A stretch of 64,000 nucleotides of DNA from NCBI RefSeq assembly GCF_036170895.1, contig NZ_CP108036.1, forward strand, positions 4,777,501-4,841,500, in the 5' to 3' direction. Under the pieces are notes generated by a model that did not search any database, had not been told where the DNA came from, and saw only the letters and a program-made list of their open reading frames with translations. This stretch comes from Streptomyces erythrochromogenes. GTDB taxonomy: Bacteria > Actinomycetota > Actinomycetes > Streptomycetales > Streptomycetaceae. Within the stretch, counting starts at the first letter, position 1; each line of letters begins with the position of its first letter. The translations under genes were made by a program, and so were the position numbers. Below, one piece after another: positions 33,922-42,349 of the stretch.

Positions 33922-34653
33922 ATGAAGCGCCCCACCACGACCGCCGCGGCGGCCCCGTCCGCCCCGGCGGGAGCCGTGGACCTGGCGGCCCCGAAGGCCG
34001 GCCGGGCCGGCGTTTCCGGCGGGGCCGGCCCCGTACCGCGCCCGCGCGCCGACGCCGTCCGCAACCGCGAGCGGATCCTGGCGGCGGCCCGCGAGGCCTT
34101 CGTCGAATTCGGCTCGGCGGCCCCCTTCGATGAGGTGGCCCGCCGGGCGGGCATCGGCAACGCCACCCTCTACCGGCACTTCCCCGACCGCGACACCCTC
34201 GTCCACCACGTCGTGCTCTTCACCACGGAGCGGGTCACGGCCTCGGCCGAGGCCTCGCTGGCCGAGGAGCCCGACGCCTTCGCCGCGCTGTGCCGGTTCA
34301 CGCACGCCGCCGCCGACGAGCGGATCGGCGCCCTGTGCCCGATGCTCGCCGACGGCTTCGACCGTGACCACCCCGAACTCCTCGCGGCGCGCACCGCCTT
34401 GGCGGAGGCCGTCGAGACCCTGCTGGCCGCCGGCCAGGAGGCCGGACTGGTCCGCGCGGACATCGGCGTCGGCGACCTTATGGTCGCCCTCTCCCAGCTC
34501 AGCCGCCCCCTCCCGGGTACGGCCTGCTTCGACACCGACCGCTTCGCCCACCGTCATCTCCAGCTCTTCCTCGACGGGCTGAGGGCTCCGGCCGGCTCCG
34601 AACTGCCCGGTTCGGCGGCCACTTTGGAAGACCTGACGCTGAAAACCGTGTGA
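33922..34653 (+). CDS. TetR-family regulator
   Basis: A 243-residue regulator. A 45-residue Ala/Pro-rich extension precedes the helix-turn-helix (RERILAAAREAFVEFG, FDEVARRAGIGNATLYRHFPDRDTLV). The ligand domain ends with LSRPLPGT-CFDTDRFAHRHLQLFLDGLR, as in regulators of MFS drug exporters. The downstream gene is such an exporter. Twin operator-like repeats lie directly upstream. GGGAGG precedes the ATG. Confidence 0.93.
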   Translation: MKRPTTTAAAAPSAPAGAVDLAAPKAGRAGVSGGAGPVPRPRADAVRNRERILAAAREAFVEFGSAAPFDEVARRAGIGNATLYRHFPDRDTLVHHVVLFTTERVTASAEASLAEEPDAFAALCRFTHAAADERIGALCPMLADGFDRDHPELLAARTALAEAVETLLAAGQEAGLVRADIGVGDLMVALSQLSRPLPGTACFDTDRFAHRHLQLFLDGLRAPAGSELPGSAATLEDLTLKTV

Positions 34654-34715
34654 CACCGCCAAAGCTTACGAACTAGCCTTTTTCAGTCATTCCGCACAGT
34701 GAAGTGGGTACCCCC

Positions 34716-36260
34716 ATGCCGAAAACAGCCGCGACACTCCCGTCGGCTGCCGATCCCAGTCGCTGGAAGGCGCTCGTCTTCATAGCCCTGGCCCAGCTGA
34801 TGGTCGTCCTCGACGCGACCATCGTGAACATCGCCCTCCCCTCCGCCCAGACCGACCTCGGCATCTCCGACGGCAACCGCCAGTGGGTCATCACCGCGTA
34901 CGCGCTGGCCTTCGGTGGACTGCTCCTCTTCGGCGGCCGCATCGCCGACAAGTGGGGCCGCAAGAACGCCTTCGTCGTCGGTCTCATCGGCTTCGCCCTG
35001 GCCTCCGCGCTCGGCGGCGCCGCGAACGGCGAGGCCATGATGCTCGGCGCCCGCGCCCTCCAGGGTGCCTTCGGCGCACTGCTCGCACCGGCGGCCCTCT
35101 CCCTGCTCGCGGTGATGTTCACCGACGCCAAGGAGCGCGCCAAGGCCTTCGGCATCTACGGCGCGATCGCGGGCGGCGGCGGCGCCGTCGGCCTGATCCT
35201 GGGCGGCTTCCTCACCGAGTACCTCAACTGGCGCTGGACCTTCTTCGTCAACATCCCCTTCGCGATCGTCGCGGCCGTGGGTGCCTGGATGGTCATCCGC
35301 GAGCCCGCCGGCTCCCGCAACCGCGCCCCGCTGGACATCCCCGGCGTGGTCCTGTCCACCACCGGTCTCGTGGCCCTGGTGTACGGCTTCACCCGCGCCG
35401 AGTCGGCCGGCTGGTCGGACGCGGTCACCGTGGCCATGTTCATCGCCTCGGCGGCCCTGCTGGCGGCGTTCGTCTTCGTCGAGTCCAAGGTGAAGTCCCC
35501 GCTGCTGCCGCTGCGCGTCCTGCTGGAGCGCAACCGCGGCGGTGTCTACCTCTCGCTCGGCCTGGCCGTCATCGCGATGTTCGGCCTGTTCCTCTTCCTC
35601 ACCTACTACCTCCAGGTCGTGAAGGGCTTCTCGCCCGTCAAGACCGGCTTCGCCTTCCTGCCGATGATCGCGGGCATGATCCTGGGCTCCACCCAGATCG
35701 GCGCCCGCCTGATGACCCGCGTCGCACCGCGCCTGCTGATGGGCCCGGGCTTCCTGGTCGCCGCCGCCGGCATGCTGCTGCTGACCCAGCTGGAGGTCGG
35801 ATCCTCGTACCCCGCGCTGATCCTGCCGGCGCAGCTGCTGCTCGGCCTCGGCATGGGTACGGCGTTCATGCCGGCCATGTCCCTGTCCACGCACGGGGTG
35901 GACCCGGCCGACGCCGGTGTCGCCTCCGCCATGGTCAACACCTCGCAGCAGGTCGGCGGTGCCATCGGCACGGCGCTGCTGAACACCATCGCCGCCTCGG
36001 CGACCACCGCGTACCTGACCGACCACGCGGCCGAGGCCGCCGCCGGCGGGGCCGCGGCCCAGCTGGTGCAGGCGCAGGCCATGGTCGAGGGCTACGCCTC
36101 CGCCATCTGGTGGGCGGTGGGCATCCTGGCCGCCAGCGCGGCCATCGCCCTGACGCTGATCAACACCGGCCGTCCGGGTGCGGGCGACCCGGTGGCCTCG
36201 GGCTCCGGCTCCGGCTCCGCCGAGGACGCCGGGATCAAGGTCCCGGTGATCGCCCACTGA
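34716..36260 (+). CDS. MFS drug exporter, DHA2 (14-TM, EmrB/QacA-like)
   Basis: A 514-residue transporter with 14 predicted membrane segments. The N-terminal part has LMVVLDATIVNIALPSAQ and GGRIADKWGRKNAF, the DHA2 signature and the loop 2-3 motif. Motif C-like GGGGAVGLILGG follows. It should export hydrophobic drugs or metabolites using the proton gradient. It lies 62 bases after the TetR gene that probably represses it. A GTG at 34704 is an alternative start. Confidence 0.93.
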   Translation: MPKTAATLPSAADPSRWKALVFIALAQLMVVLDATIVNIALPSAQTDLGISDGNRQWVITAYALAFGGLLLFGGRIADKWGRKNAFVVGLIGFALASALGGAANGEAMMLGARALQGAFGALLAPAALSLLAVMFTDAKERAKAFGIYGAIAGGGGAVGLILGGFLTEYLNWRWTFFVNIPFAIVAAVGAWMVIREPAGSRNRAPLDIPGVVLSTTGLVALVYGFTRAESAGWSDAVTVAMFIASAALLAAFVFVESKVKSPLLPLRVLLERNRGGVYLSLGLAVIAMFGLFLFLTYYLQVVKGFSPVKTGFAFLPMIAGMILGSTQIGARLMTRVAPRLLMGPGFLVAAAGMLLLTQLEVGSSYPALILPAQLLLGLGMGTAFMPAMSLSTHGVDPADAGVASAMVNTSQQVGGAIGTALLNTIAASATTAYLTDHAAEAAAGGAAAQLVQAQAMVEGYASAIWWAVGILAASAAIALTLINTGRPGAGDPVASGSGSGSAEDAGIKVPVIAH

Positions 36261-36293
36261 CCCGGGCCGCGGGCCCGCGGGAATGACTGGACA

Positions 36294-36325
36294 CCCCGCT
36301 TGGTTCAAATTTGAACCAAGCGGGG
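36294..36325. promoter_or_regulatory. Perfect 32-bp palindrome before the dioxygenase gene
   Basis: Each base of 36294-36309 pairs with 36310-36325; the core is GGTTCAAATTTGAACC. It lies 33 bases after the MFS stop and 47 before the dioxygenase ATG. A -10-like TAGTCT follows at 36327-36332. It may be a MarR-type operator. Since TTAGTCTTTTC follows, it could also end MFS transcripts. Confidence 0.65.
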
Positions 36326-36372
36326 TTAGTCTTTTCGAGGCAGCCCTGTACGACGACGGAGGAGCGCCCCCC

Positions 36373-37197
36373 ATGACCCCGGCCCCCGCACCCCAGGCCC
36401 CGACGGGCGCGACCCCGCAGGCGGCGCGCATGCCGGCGCTTTACCTCAGCCACGGGGCGCCGCCGCTCGCCGACGACCCGGTCTGGCCGGGCGAACTGGC
36501 CGCCTGGTCGGCGGACCTGCCCCGCCCCACGGCGATACTCATGGTCTCCGCCCACTGGGAGGAGGCCCCCCTGGCCCTCGGCGCCACCGAGCGGGCCCCG
36601 CTCGTCTACGACTTCTGGGGCTTCCCCGAGCACTACTACCGGGTCCGCTACGACGCCCCCGGCGCCCCCGCGCTCGCCGCATCGGTCCGGGCGCTGCTCC
36701 GCGCCCCGGGCACCCCGGTCCAGGACATCCCGGACCGCGGCCTGGACCACGGTGCGTACGTCCCGCTGGTGGAGATGTTCCCGGAGGCCGACATACCGGT
36801 CCTCCAGATGTCCCTGCCGACGCTGGACCCGCGCCGCCTGATGGACATCGGCCGCAAGCTCGCACCCCTGCGCGACGAGGGCGTCCTCATCGTCGGCAGC
36901 GGCTTCTTCACCCACAACCTGGCCGCGCTGCGCCACACCGGCCCGGGCGTCCCCGGCTGGTCCGCGGAGTTCGACGCGTGGGGCCGCGAGGCGCTGGCCG
37001 CCGGCGACGTCGACTCCCTGCTCGACTTCGAGGCCAGGTCCCCGTCCGGCCGCCTGGCCCACCCCCGTACGGAACACTTCGCCCCGCTCTTCGTCACCCT
37101 CGGCGCGGCCGACGCCACCGGCGACCTCACGGCCCGCCGCGACCCGGTGTCCGGCTTCTGGATGGGCCTCTCGAAGCGCTCCCTCCAGTTCGGCTGA
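36373..37197 (+). CDS. 4,5-DOPA-type extradiol dioxygenase (YgiD/LigB family)
   Basis: A 274-residue class III extradiol ring-cleavage enzyme. Metal and active-site motifs are YLSHGAPP, VSAHWEE, LDHGAYVPL, GSGFFTHNL and RTEHFAPLFV. Class III members cleave catechol-type rings; the natural substrate here is unknown. A GGAGGAG site precedes the ATG at 36373. The gene stands alone between the palindrome and a non-coding stretch. The MarR-type regulator that often accompanies it elsewhere is not in this window. Confidence 0.9.
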   Translation: MTPAPAPQAPTGATPQAARMPALYLSHGAPPLADDPVWPGELAAWSADLPRPTAILMVSAHWEEAPLALGATERAPLVYDFWGFPEHYYRVRYDAPGAPALAASVRALLRAPGTPVQDIPDRGLDHGAYVPLVEMFPEADIPVLQMSLPTLDPRRLMDIGRKLAPLRDEGVLIVGSGFFTHNLAALRHTGPGVPGWSAEFDAWGREALAAGDVDSLLDFEARSPSGRLAHPRTEHFAPLFVTLGAADATGDLTARRDPVSGFWMGLSKRSLQFG

Positions 37198-37214
37198 GAG
37201 GTTCCCCTCAAGGC

Positions 37215-37334
37215 CCCGGTGATCGACTCGTCGATGGTGAACCCCTTGGCGGGTCCCTCGGGCACGGCCACTGCGGTGCCGTACGGCACCGTGGTCTCCT
37301 CATCGGTGTGGGCGTCGCCGACCGGGCGCCACAA
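37215..37334 (-). pseudogene. Possible remnant of a gene C-terminus (Uma2-like tail)
   Basis: About 40 codons with strong third-position GC bias encode DEETTVPYGTAVAVPEGPAKGF and similar residues, which recalls the tail of Uma2-family proteins. An in-frame TAG lies 18 bases before the first possible start, a TTG. There is no ribosome-binding site, and the frame runs on as antisense of the dioxygenase. The rest of 37335-37785 contains the sigma-R-like promoter and no further gene that I can support. Confidence 0.3.
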
Positions 37335-37650
37335 GCGACGCCCTCGACGCTACGGAGGCCGCGTCCCATGCCGACGAAATGCGCCCAGGCCTCACCCGAA
37401 CGGGTGTCCAGGCAACCAGAAGCCCGTGGGGGCCGTCTGCAGGGGTGGGAGTGCAGCCGGGGCGGCGCCGCTCCGAGTGAACGAGCTGGCGCCGAGCGTG
37501 ACGGCCGTCTCACGGACACGAGTCCACGGGCGACGTCGGGCCGGGCACCATTCGGGGCCTGACCTGCACCTCTTCGCGATCGTGCGACATTCGTCCCCCT
37601 CTCGTGGCGGGGCAGGATACTGCAAGATCTCGAAAAAGAGGGACCAGCGT

Positions 37651-37677
37651 GGGAATTCTGTCCCGATTCCAGTCGTT
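37651..37677 (+). promoter_or_regulatory. Sigma-R-type promoter of hrdD
   Basis: GGGAAT at 37651-37656, exactly 18 bases, then GTT at 37675-37677: an exact match to the thiol-stress sigma factor consensus. It lies 109 bases before the hrdD ATG. Sigma-R control of hrdD is known in S. coelicolor. Confidence 0.8.
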
Positions 37678-37785
37678 GTTTCCTTCGGATGCGGGCACTC
37701 GGGAGAGTGTCCGAGGGCGCACCACCGCACCACGGTGGCCGTCCGGCAGCCGCACCGCGACCGAACTCATCGCAAGGGAGCACGC

Positions 37786-38763
37786 ATGGCAACCCGCGCC
37801 GTCGCCCGCCGTCAGTCCACGAGCAGTGCACGCGCTGTGGGCGGGGAGATCGCAGACCGCGACCTGGTCGGCATGTACCTGGACGAGATCGCGCGCACCC
37901 CGCTCCTCGACGCCGCCAAGGAAGTGGAGCTCTCCCAGATCATCGAGGCCGGTGTCTACGCCCAGCAGATCCTCGACGGCGCGACAGAGCGTGACGGGGA
38001 CAAGCCCACCCGCGAGGAGCTGGAGGCGCTGGCCGCCGAAGGGGAGCGGGCCAAGGAAGTCTTCATCCGCTCCAACCTCCGCCTCGTCGTCGCCGTCGCC
38101 CGGCGCTATCCGCGCAGCGGCCTGCCCCTCCTCGACCTGATCCAGGAGGGCAACGCCGGTCTGGTCCGCGCCGTGGAGAAGTTCGACTACACCAAGGGCT
38201 TCAAGTTCTCCACGTACGCCACGTGGTGGATCCGCCAGGCCATCACCCGCTCCATCGCCGACCAGTCCCGCACCATCCGCCTCCCCGTCCACCTGGTCGA
38301 GGAGCTCGGCCGGATCCGCCGGATCCAGCGCGAGTTCAACCGTGAGAACGGCCGCGACCCGGAGCACGCCGAGATCGCCGCCGAGCTGGACTCGACGGAG
38401 AAGCGCGTCGGCGACGTACTGGACTGGGCGCGCGACCCGGTCAGCCTGAACATGTCGGTGGACGACGAGGGCGACACGCAGTTCGGTGACCTCCTGGAGG
38501 ACACCTCGGCGATCTCCCCCGAGCAGTCCGTGCTCTCGCTGCTGCGCAGCGAGGAGCTGGAGGACCTGCTCGGCAAGCTCGACCAGCGCACCGCGTCGAT
38601 CATCAAGATGCGGTACGGGATCGAGGACGGCCGCGAGCGGACCCTGACGGAGGTCGGCAAGCAGCACGGCCTGACCCGCGAGCGGATCCGCCAGATCGAG
38701 AAGCACGCCCTGCTGGAGCTGAAGCGGATGGCGCGCGACACCGGCTTCGACGCCGTGGCCTAG
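37786..38763 (+). CDS. hrdD: RNA polymerase group 2 sigma factor, HrdD-like
   Basis: A 325-residue sigma-70 factor. Region 1.2 reads RDLVGMYLDEIARTPLLDAAKEVELS. Region 2 reads EGNAGLVRAVEKFDYTKGFKFSTYATWWIRQAI. Regions 3 and 4 end with KQHGLTRERIRQIEKHALLELKRMARD. It lacks the long N-terminal domain of HrdB, as HrdD does. The opening MATRAVARRQS and the downstream order (WYL regulator, MFS, DeoR, FruK) match my memory of the S. coelicolor hrdD region. The ATG at 37786 has AAGGGAG upstream; the longer open frame is not coding. The SCO3201-like TetR gene expected next to hrdD is absent. Confidence 0.9.
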   Translation: MATRAVARRQSTSSARAVGGEIADRDLVGMYLDEIARTPLLDAAKEVELSQIIEAGVYAQQILDGATERDGDKPTREELEALAAEGERAKEVFIRSNLRLVVAVARRYPRSGLPLLDLIQEGNAGLVRAVEKFDYTKGFKFSTYATWWIRQAITRSIADQSRTIRLPVHLVEELGRIRRIQREFNRENGRDPEHAEIAAELDSTEKRVGDVLDWARDPVSLNMSVDDEGDTQFGDLLEDTSAISPEQSVLSLLRSEELEDLLGKLDQRTASIIKMRYGIEDGRERTLTEVGKQHGLTRERIRQIEKHALLELKRMARDTGFDAVA

Positions 38764-38788
38764 CCGCCCGCCGCCGAGCCCCCTGAAC

Positions 38789-38825
38789 GAGCCCCGGTGC
38801 CTATCCCCCCCAGGCGCCGGGGCTC
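38789..38825. terminator. Terminator between hrdD and the WYL regulator
   Basis: A 14-bp stem including one G-T pair (38789-38802 with 38812-38825) and a nine-base C-rich loop. It lies between two convergent genes. Confidence 0.7.
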
Positions 38826-38847
38826 CCCCGTGTCCGGGCGCCGCCAC

Positions 38848-39804
38848 CTATCCGGGCGCCACCGCCGACGTGAGCCGCGCGGCCAGCGTGCCGGCCGCCG
38901 CCCGCAGCGCCGCAGGTTCTCGCACCGTGAACGCCAGCCCCGTCAGCGCCAGCCGGGCCGCCAGCCACTCCGGCGCGTCCCGGCTCTCGAAGCGGACCAG
39001 GGCCGGCGTCGCCCCGCCCGGCACGACGGCCGCCCGCAGCCATTCCGGCAGCTCGGCCGCTCCCGCCTCGAAGGCGATCTCCACCGCGTACGTCTGCGAG
39101 CCGTGCGCGCCGAGCCCCCGCCGCACGAACTCCTCCGCGTCCATCGGCAGCTCCCGCGGCGCGAACCGGGCCCCCGTGGCGAAGGCCTCGGCCACCCGGT
39201 CCACCCGGAAGGTCCGCCAGTCCTCCCGCTCCATGTCGTAGGCCACCAGGTACCACCGGCTGCCCGTGCTGACCAGCCGGTAGGGCTCCACCAGCCGCCG
39301 TGACTCGGCTCCGTCCCGCGCCCGGTAGGCGAACCGGAGCCGCTCCGGCCCGGCCACCGCCGACGCCATCGTCGTCAGCGTCCGCGGGTCCACCCTGGCG
39401 CCGTCGCCCCGCGTCAGCGCGATCGTGGCCGACTGCAGCGTGCCCACCCGGTGCCGCAGCCGCGACGGCAGGACCTGCTCCAGCTTCGCCAGGGCGCGTA
39501 CGGAGGCCTCCTCGACCCCCTCGATCGCGTGCCCGGCCCCCGCCCGCAGCCCCACCGCGATCGCCACGGCCTCCTCGTCGTCGAGCAGCAGCGGCGGCAT
39601 CGCCGCGCCCGCGACCAGCCGGTAGCCGCCCTCGGCCCCGAGCGTGGCCTCCACCGGGTAGCCGAGTTCCCGCAGCCGCTCGATGTCGCGCCGGATGGTC
39701 CGCGCGCTCACCCGCAGCCGTTCCGCCAGCTCGCTCCCGGGCCATTCGCGCGGGGTCTGGAGGAGGGACAGCAGGGAGAGCAGCCGTGCCGGTGTGTCGG
39801 TCAT
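38848..39804 (-). CDS. WYL-domain regulator (YafY/DeoR-type HTH)
   Basis: A 318-residue regulator: an N-terminal helix-turn-helix (LLSLLQTPREWPGSELAERL, SARTIRRDIERLRELGYPV), a helical middle part and a WYL domain with RLRFAYRARDG, RLVEPYRLV and WYLVAYD. A C-terminal WCX-like extension follows. It is divergent from the MFS gene at 39867, with 62 bases shared between them, so it probably controls that transporter and itself. Confidence 0.92.
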   Translation of the reverse strand: MTDTPARLLSLLSLLQTPREWPGSELAERLRVSARTIRRDIERLRELGYPVEATLGAEGGYRLVAGAAMPPLLLDDEEAVAIAVGLRAGAGHAIEGVEEASVRALAKLEQVLPSRLRHRVGTLQSATIALTRGDGARVDPRTLTTMASAVAGPERLRFAYRARDGAESRRLVEPYRLVSTGSRWYLVAYDMEREDWRTFRVDRVAEAFATGARFAPRELPMDAEEFVRRGLGAHGSQTYAVEIAFEAGAAELPEWLRAAVVPGGATPALVRFESRDAPEWLAARLALTGLAFTVREPAALRAAAGTLAARLTSAVAPG

Positions 39805-39866
39805 GGATCCAGGTTGCCAGCGAAATAGGACACTAACTGACCTACATCCCGTCTAAGTTTCTCCTC

Positions 39867-41450
39867 ATGACCACCGAGACGTCCAAGACATCGCCCGAAA
39901 GAGAGAACGGGCCCGTACGAGAAGAGCGGAACGACGTAGCCCACGACGCACCCAGCTCACCCCCCGACCGCCGCCGCTGGCTGGCGCTCGCCATCGTGAT
40001 GACCGCGGCCTTCATGGACCTGGTCGACGTCACGATCGTCAACATCGCGATACCCACCATGCGCCAGAACTTCGGCGCGTCCACCAGCGCGATCCAGTGG
40101 ATCACCGCAGGTTACGCGCTCGCGTTCGCCGCAGGGCTCATCACCGGCGGCCGTCTCGGTGACATCTACGGACGCAAGCGCCTCTTCCTCGTCGGCATAG
40201 CCGGCTTCACCGTCGCCTCGCTGCTGTGCGGCATCGCGGCCGACCCGGGCATGCTCGTCGCCTCCCGCATCCTCCAGGGCGGCATGGCCGCCATGATGGT
40301 GCCGCAGGTGCTGGCCATCATCCACGTCACCTTCCCGCCGCAGGAGCGCGGCAAGGTCTTCGGGATGTTCGGCGCGATCGTGGGCCTCGGCGCGGTCTCC
40401 GGCCCCATGCTCGGCGCGCTGCTCACCGAGTGGAACCTCTTCGGCCTCGAATGGCGCCCGATCTTCCTGATCAACCTGCCCGTCGGCATCGCGGGCGTGA
40501 TCCTGGGCCGCAAGTTCATCAGTGAGTCCAAGGCCCCGCAGGCCCTGCGGCTGGACCTGGTCGGCGTCGTCCTCGCGACCCTCGCCCTCGTCATGCTGAT
40601 CTTCCCGCTCACCCAGGGCCGCGAGAACGGCTGGCCGCTGTGGGGCTTCGTCTGCATGATCGCGTCGCCGTTCGTCTTCGCCGCGTTCATCGCGTACGAG
40701 AAGTACAAGATCAAGAAGGACGGCTCCCCGCTCGTCGAGCTCTCCCTCTTCAAGGTCAAGAGCTTCGCCGGCGGCATCGCGGTCCAGCTGACCTTCGGCA
40801 TCGCGACCGGCATCTTCTTCCTGGTCTGGACGCTCTACATGCAGATGGGCCTCGGCTGGAGCGCCCTGCGGGCCGGCACCACCGGCATCCCCTTCTCCAT
40901 CGCCGTCTCCGTGGCCGCCGGCCTCTCCGTCGAGAAGCTCGTGCCGCGCTTCGGGCGCAAGGTGCTCCAGGCGGGCGCCCTGGTCATGGCCGCGGGCCTG
41001 GTCCTCTACATCTGGGAGTCCGAGCACTACGGCATGGAGATCGCCTCCTGGCAGATGGCCGCCCCGCTGGTCCTCATGGGCATCGGCATGGGCCTGATCG
41101 TCGCCCCGCTCAACGACACCACGCTGTCCGAGGTGCCGCGCCGGGACGCGGGCTCGGCCTCCGGGCTGATCAACACCACCGGCCAGATGGGCAACGCGCT
41201 GGGCCTCGCCCTGACCTCCGTGGTCTTCTTCGGGCTGATCGAGGACGACATGGCCTTCGGCCCGCCCTACGTCGAGGCCTTCCGCGGCGCGCTCTGGTGG
41301 GTCGTGGGCGTGCTGGTCGTGATCTCCGCGGTGATGTTCATGCTGCCGCGCAAGGCGATCCCGATGGAGGAGCGCGAAGGCGCCGCCGAGCACGCGGCGA
41401 ACACCCCCGAGCACGCGGCGGACGCCCCCGAGAAGGTGCCCGCTCTCTAG
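39867..41450 (+). CDS. MFS drug exporter, DHA2 (14-TM)
   Basis: A 527-residue transporter with 14 predicted membrane segments. Family motifs are FMDLVDVTIVNIAIP, GGRLGDIYGRKRLFL and FGMFGAIVGLGAVSGPMLG. A hydrophilic N-terminus of about 36 residues and an acidic C-terminal tail flank the core. It belongs to the same class as the exporter at 34716 but is only distantly similar. The divergent WYL regulator is its likely controller. Confidence 0.93.
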   Translation: MTTETSKTSPERENGPVREERNDVAHDAPSSPPDRRRWLALAIVMTAAFMDLVDVTIVNIAIPTMRQNFGASTSAIQWITAGYALAFAAGLITGGRLGDIYGRKRLFLVGIAGFTVASLLCGIAADPGMLVASRILQGGMAAMMVPQVLAIIHVTFPPQERGKVFGMFGAIVGLGAVSGPMLGALLTEWNLFGLEWRPIFLINLPVGIAGVILGRKFISESKAPQALRLDLVGVVLATLALVMLIFPLTQGRENGWPLWGFVCMIASPFVFAAFIAYEKYKIKKDGSPLVELSLFKVKSFAGGIAVQLTFGIATGIFFLVWTLYMQMGLGWSALRAGTTGIPFSIAVSVAAGLSVEKLVPRFGRKVLQAGALVMAAGLVLYIWESEHYGMEIASWQMAAPLVLMGIGMGLIVAPLNDTTLSEVPRRDAGSASGLINTTGQMGNALGLALTSVVFFGLIEDDMAFGPPYVEAFRGALWWVVGVLVVISAVMFMLPRKAIPMEEREGAAEHAANTPEHAADAPEKVPAL

Positions 41451-41472
41451 GCCCCGACCTCGGTCTTCGCTA

Positions 41473-41520
41473 CGGACACGCCCGCCCGTCCTGGGTGGGT
41501 GTGTCCGTTTTCCTTTGTTT
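41473..41520 (+). terminator. Strong intrinsic terminator with U tract
   Basis: A 15-bp stem with two G-T pairs (41473-41487 with 41493-41507) and a five-base loop, followed directly by a T-rich run to 41520. It ends MFS transcripts before the fru operon. Confidence 0.88.
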
Positions 41521-41587
41521 CTGTCCGTAAATATGCGTACGGTGGGGGAAAGTCACAGTCCCGGGCATCGAACGGACGCAGAACCAC

Positions 41588-42349
41588 ATGTACGCACAGG
41601 AGCGCCGCCAGGAGATCCTCCGCCTCGCCCGCGAGGCGGGCAGCGTGGACGTGCTCTCCCTCGCCGACCGCTTCCAGGTCACCGCCGAGACCGTGCGCCG
41701 CGACCTCACCGCCCTGGACCGGGCCGGCCTGGTCCGCCGGGTGCACGGCGGGGGCATCCCCGTCGGCCGCCTCGACTTCGAACCGGACCTCACCGAGCGC
41801 GAGGCGACCGCCGCCGCGGAGAAGGACCGCATCGCCGCCGCCGCACTGGCGCGGCTCCCCGACGGCGGCAGCGTCGTCCTGGACGCCGGCAGTACGGTGG
41901 CCCGCCTGGCGACCGCGATCCCCGTCGACCTCGCCCTCACCGTCGTCACCCACGCGCTGCCCGTCGCCGCCCGGCTCGCCGACCACACCGGCATCGACCT
42001 GCACCTCGTCGGCGGCCGCGTCCGCCACCGCACCCGCGCCGCCGTCGACGCCTGGGCGCTGCGCGCGTACGCCGAGATCCGCGCAGACGTCGCCTTCCTC
42101 GCCACGAACGGCTTCTCGGCCCAGGGCGGCCTGACCACCCCCGACCTCGCCGAGGCCGCCGTCAAGCGCGCCGCGATCGCCGCCGCCCGCCGCGTCGTCC
42201 TCCTCGCCGACTCCACGAAGGCCGGCCAGGAGCACTTCGCGCGCTTCGGCTCCTTCGCGGACGTGGACCTCCTCCTCACGGACACGGGGCTCGCCCCCGC
42301 TCACAAGGCGGCCATCGAGGCCGCCGGTACGGAAGTCGTGCTCGTATGA
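41588..42349 (+). CDS. DeoR-family regulator of the fructose operon
   Basis: A 253-residue DeoR-type regulator. The helix-turn-helix (YAQERRQEILRLAREAG, VTAETVRRDLTALDRAGLVRRVHGG) is followed by a sugar-phosphate sensing domain with VVLDAGSTV, VVTHALPVA and VVLLADSTK motifs. It shares four bases with fruK (ATGA), so the two are co-translated. The region 41521-41587 just upstream is the probable promoter. It probably responds to fructose 1-phosphate. Confidence 0.93.
   Translation: MYAQERRQEILRLAREAGSVDVLSLADRFQVTAETVRRDLTALDRAGLVRRVHGGGIPVGRLDFEPDLTEREATAAAEKDRIAAAALARLPDGGSVVLDAGSTVARLATAIPVDLALTVVTHALPVAARLADHTGIDLHLVGGRVRHRTRAAVDAWALRAYAEIRADVAFLATNGFSAQGGLTTPDLAEAAVKRAAIAAARRVVLLADSTKAGQEHFARFGSFADVDLLLTDTGLAPAHKAAIEAAGTEVVLV

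Noticed and set aside
37219..37785. N-terminal extension of hrdD
   Set aside because: The open frame has no ribosome-binding site. It contains the sigma-R promoter, and its product does not resemble a sigma-factor domain. AAGGGAG precedes the ATG at 37786.
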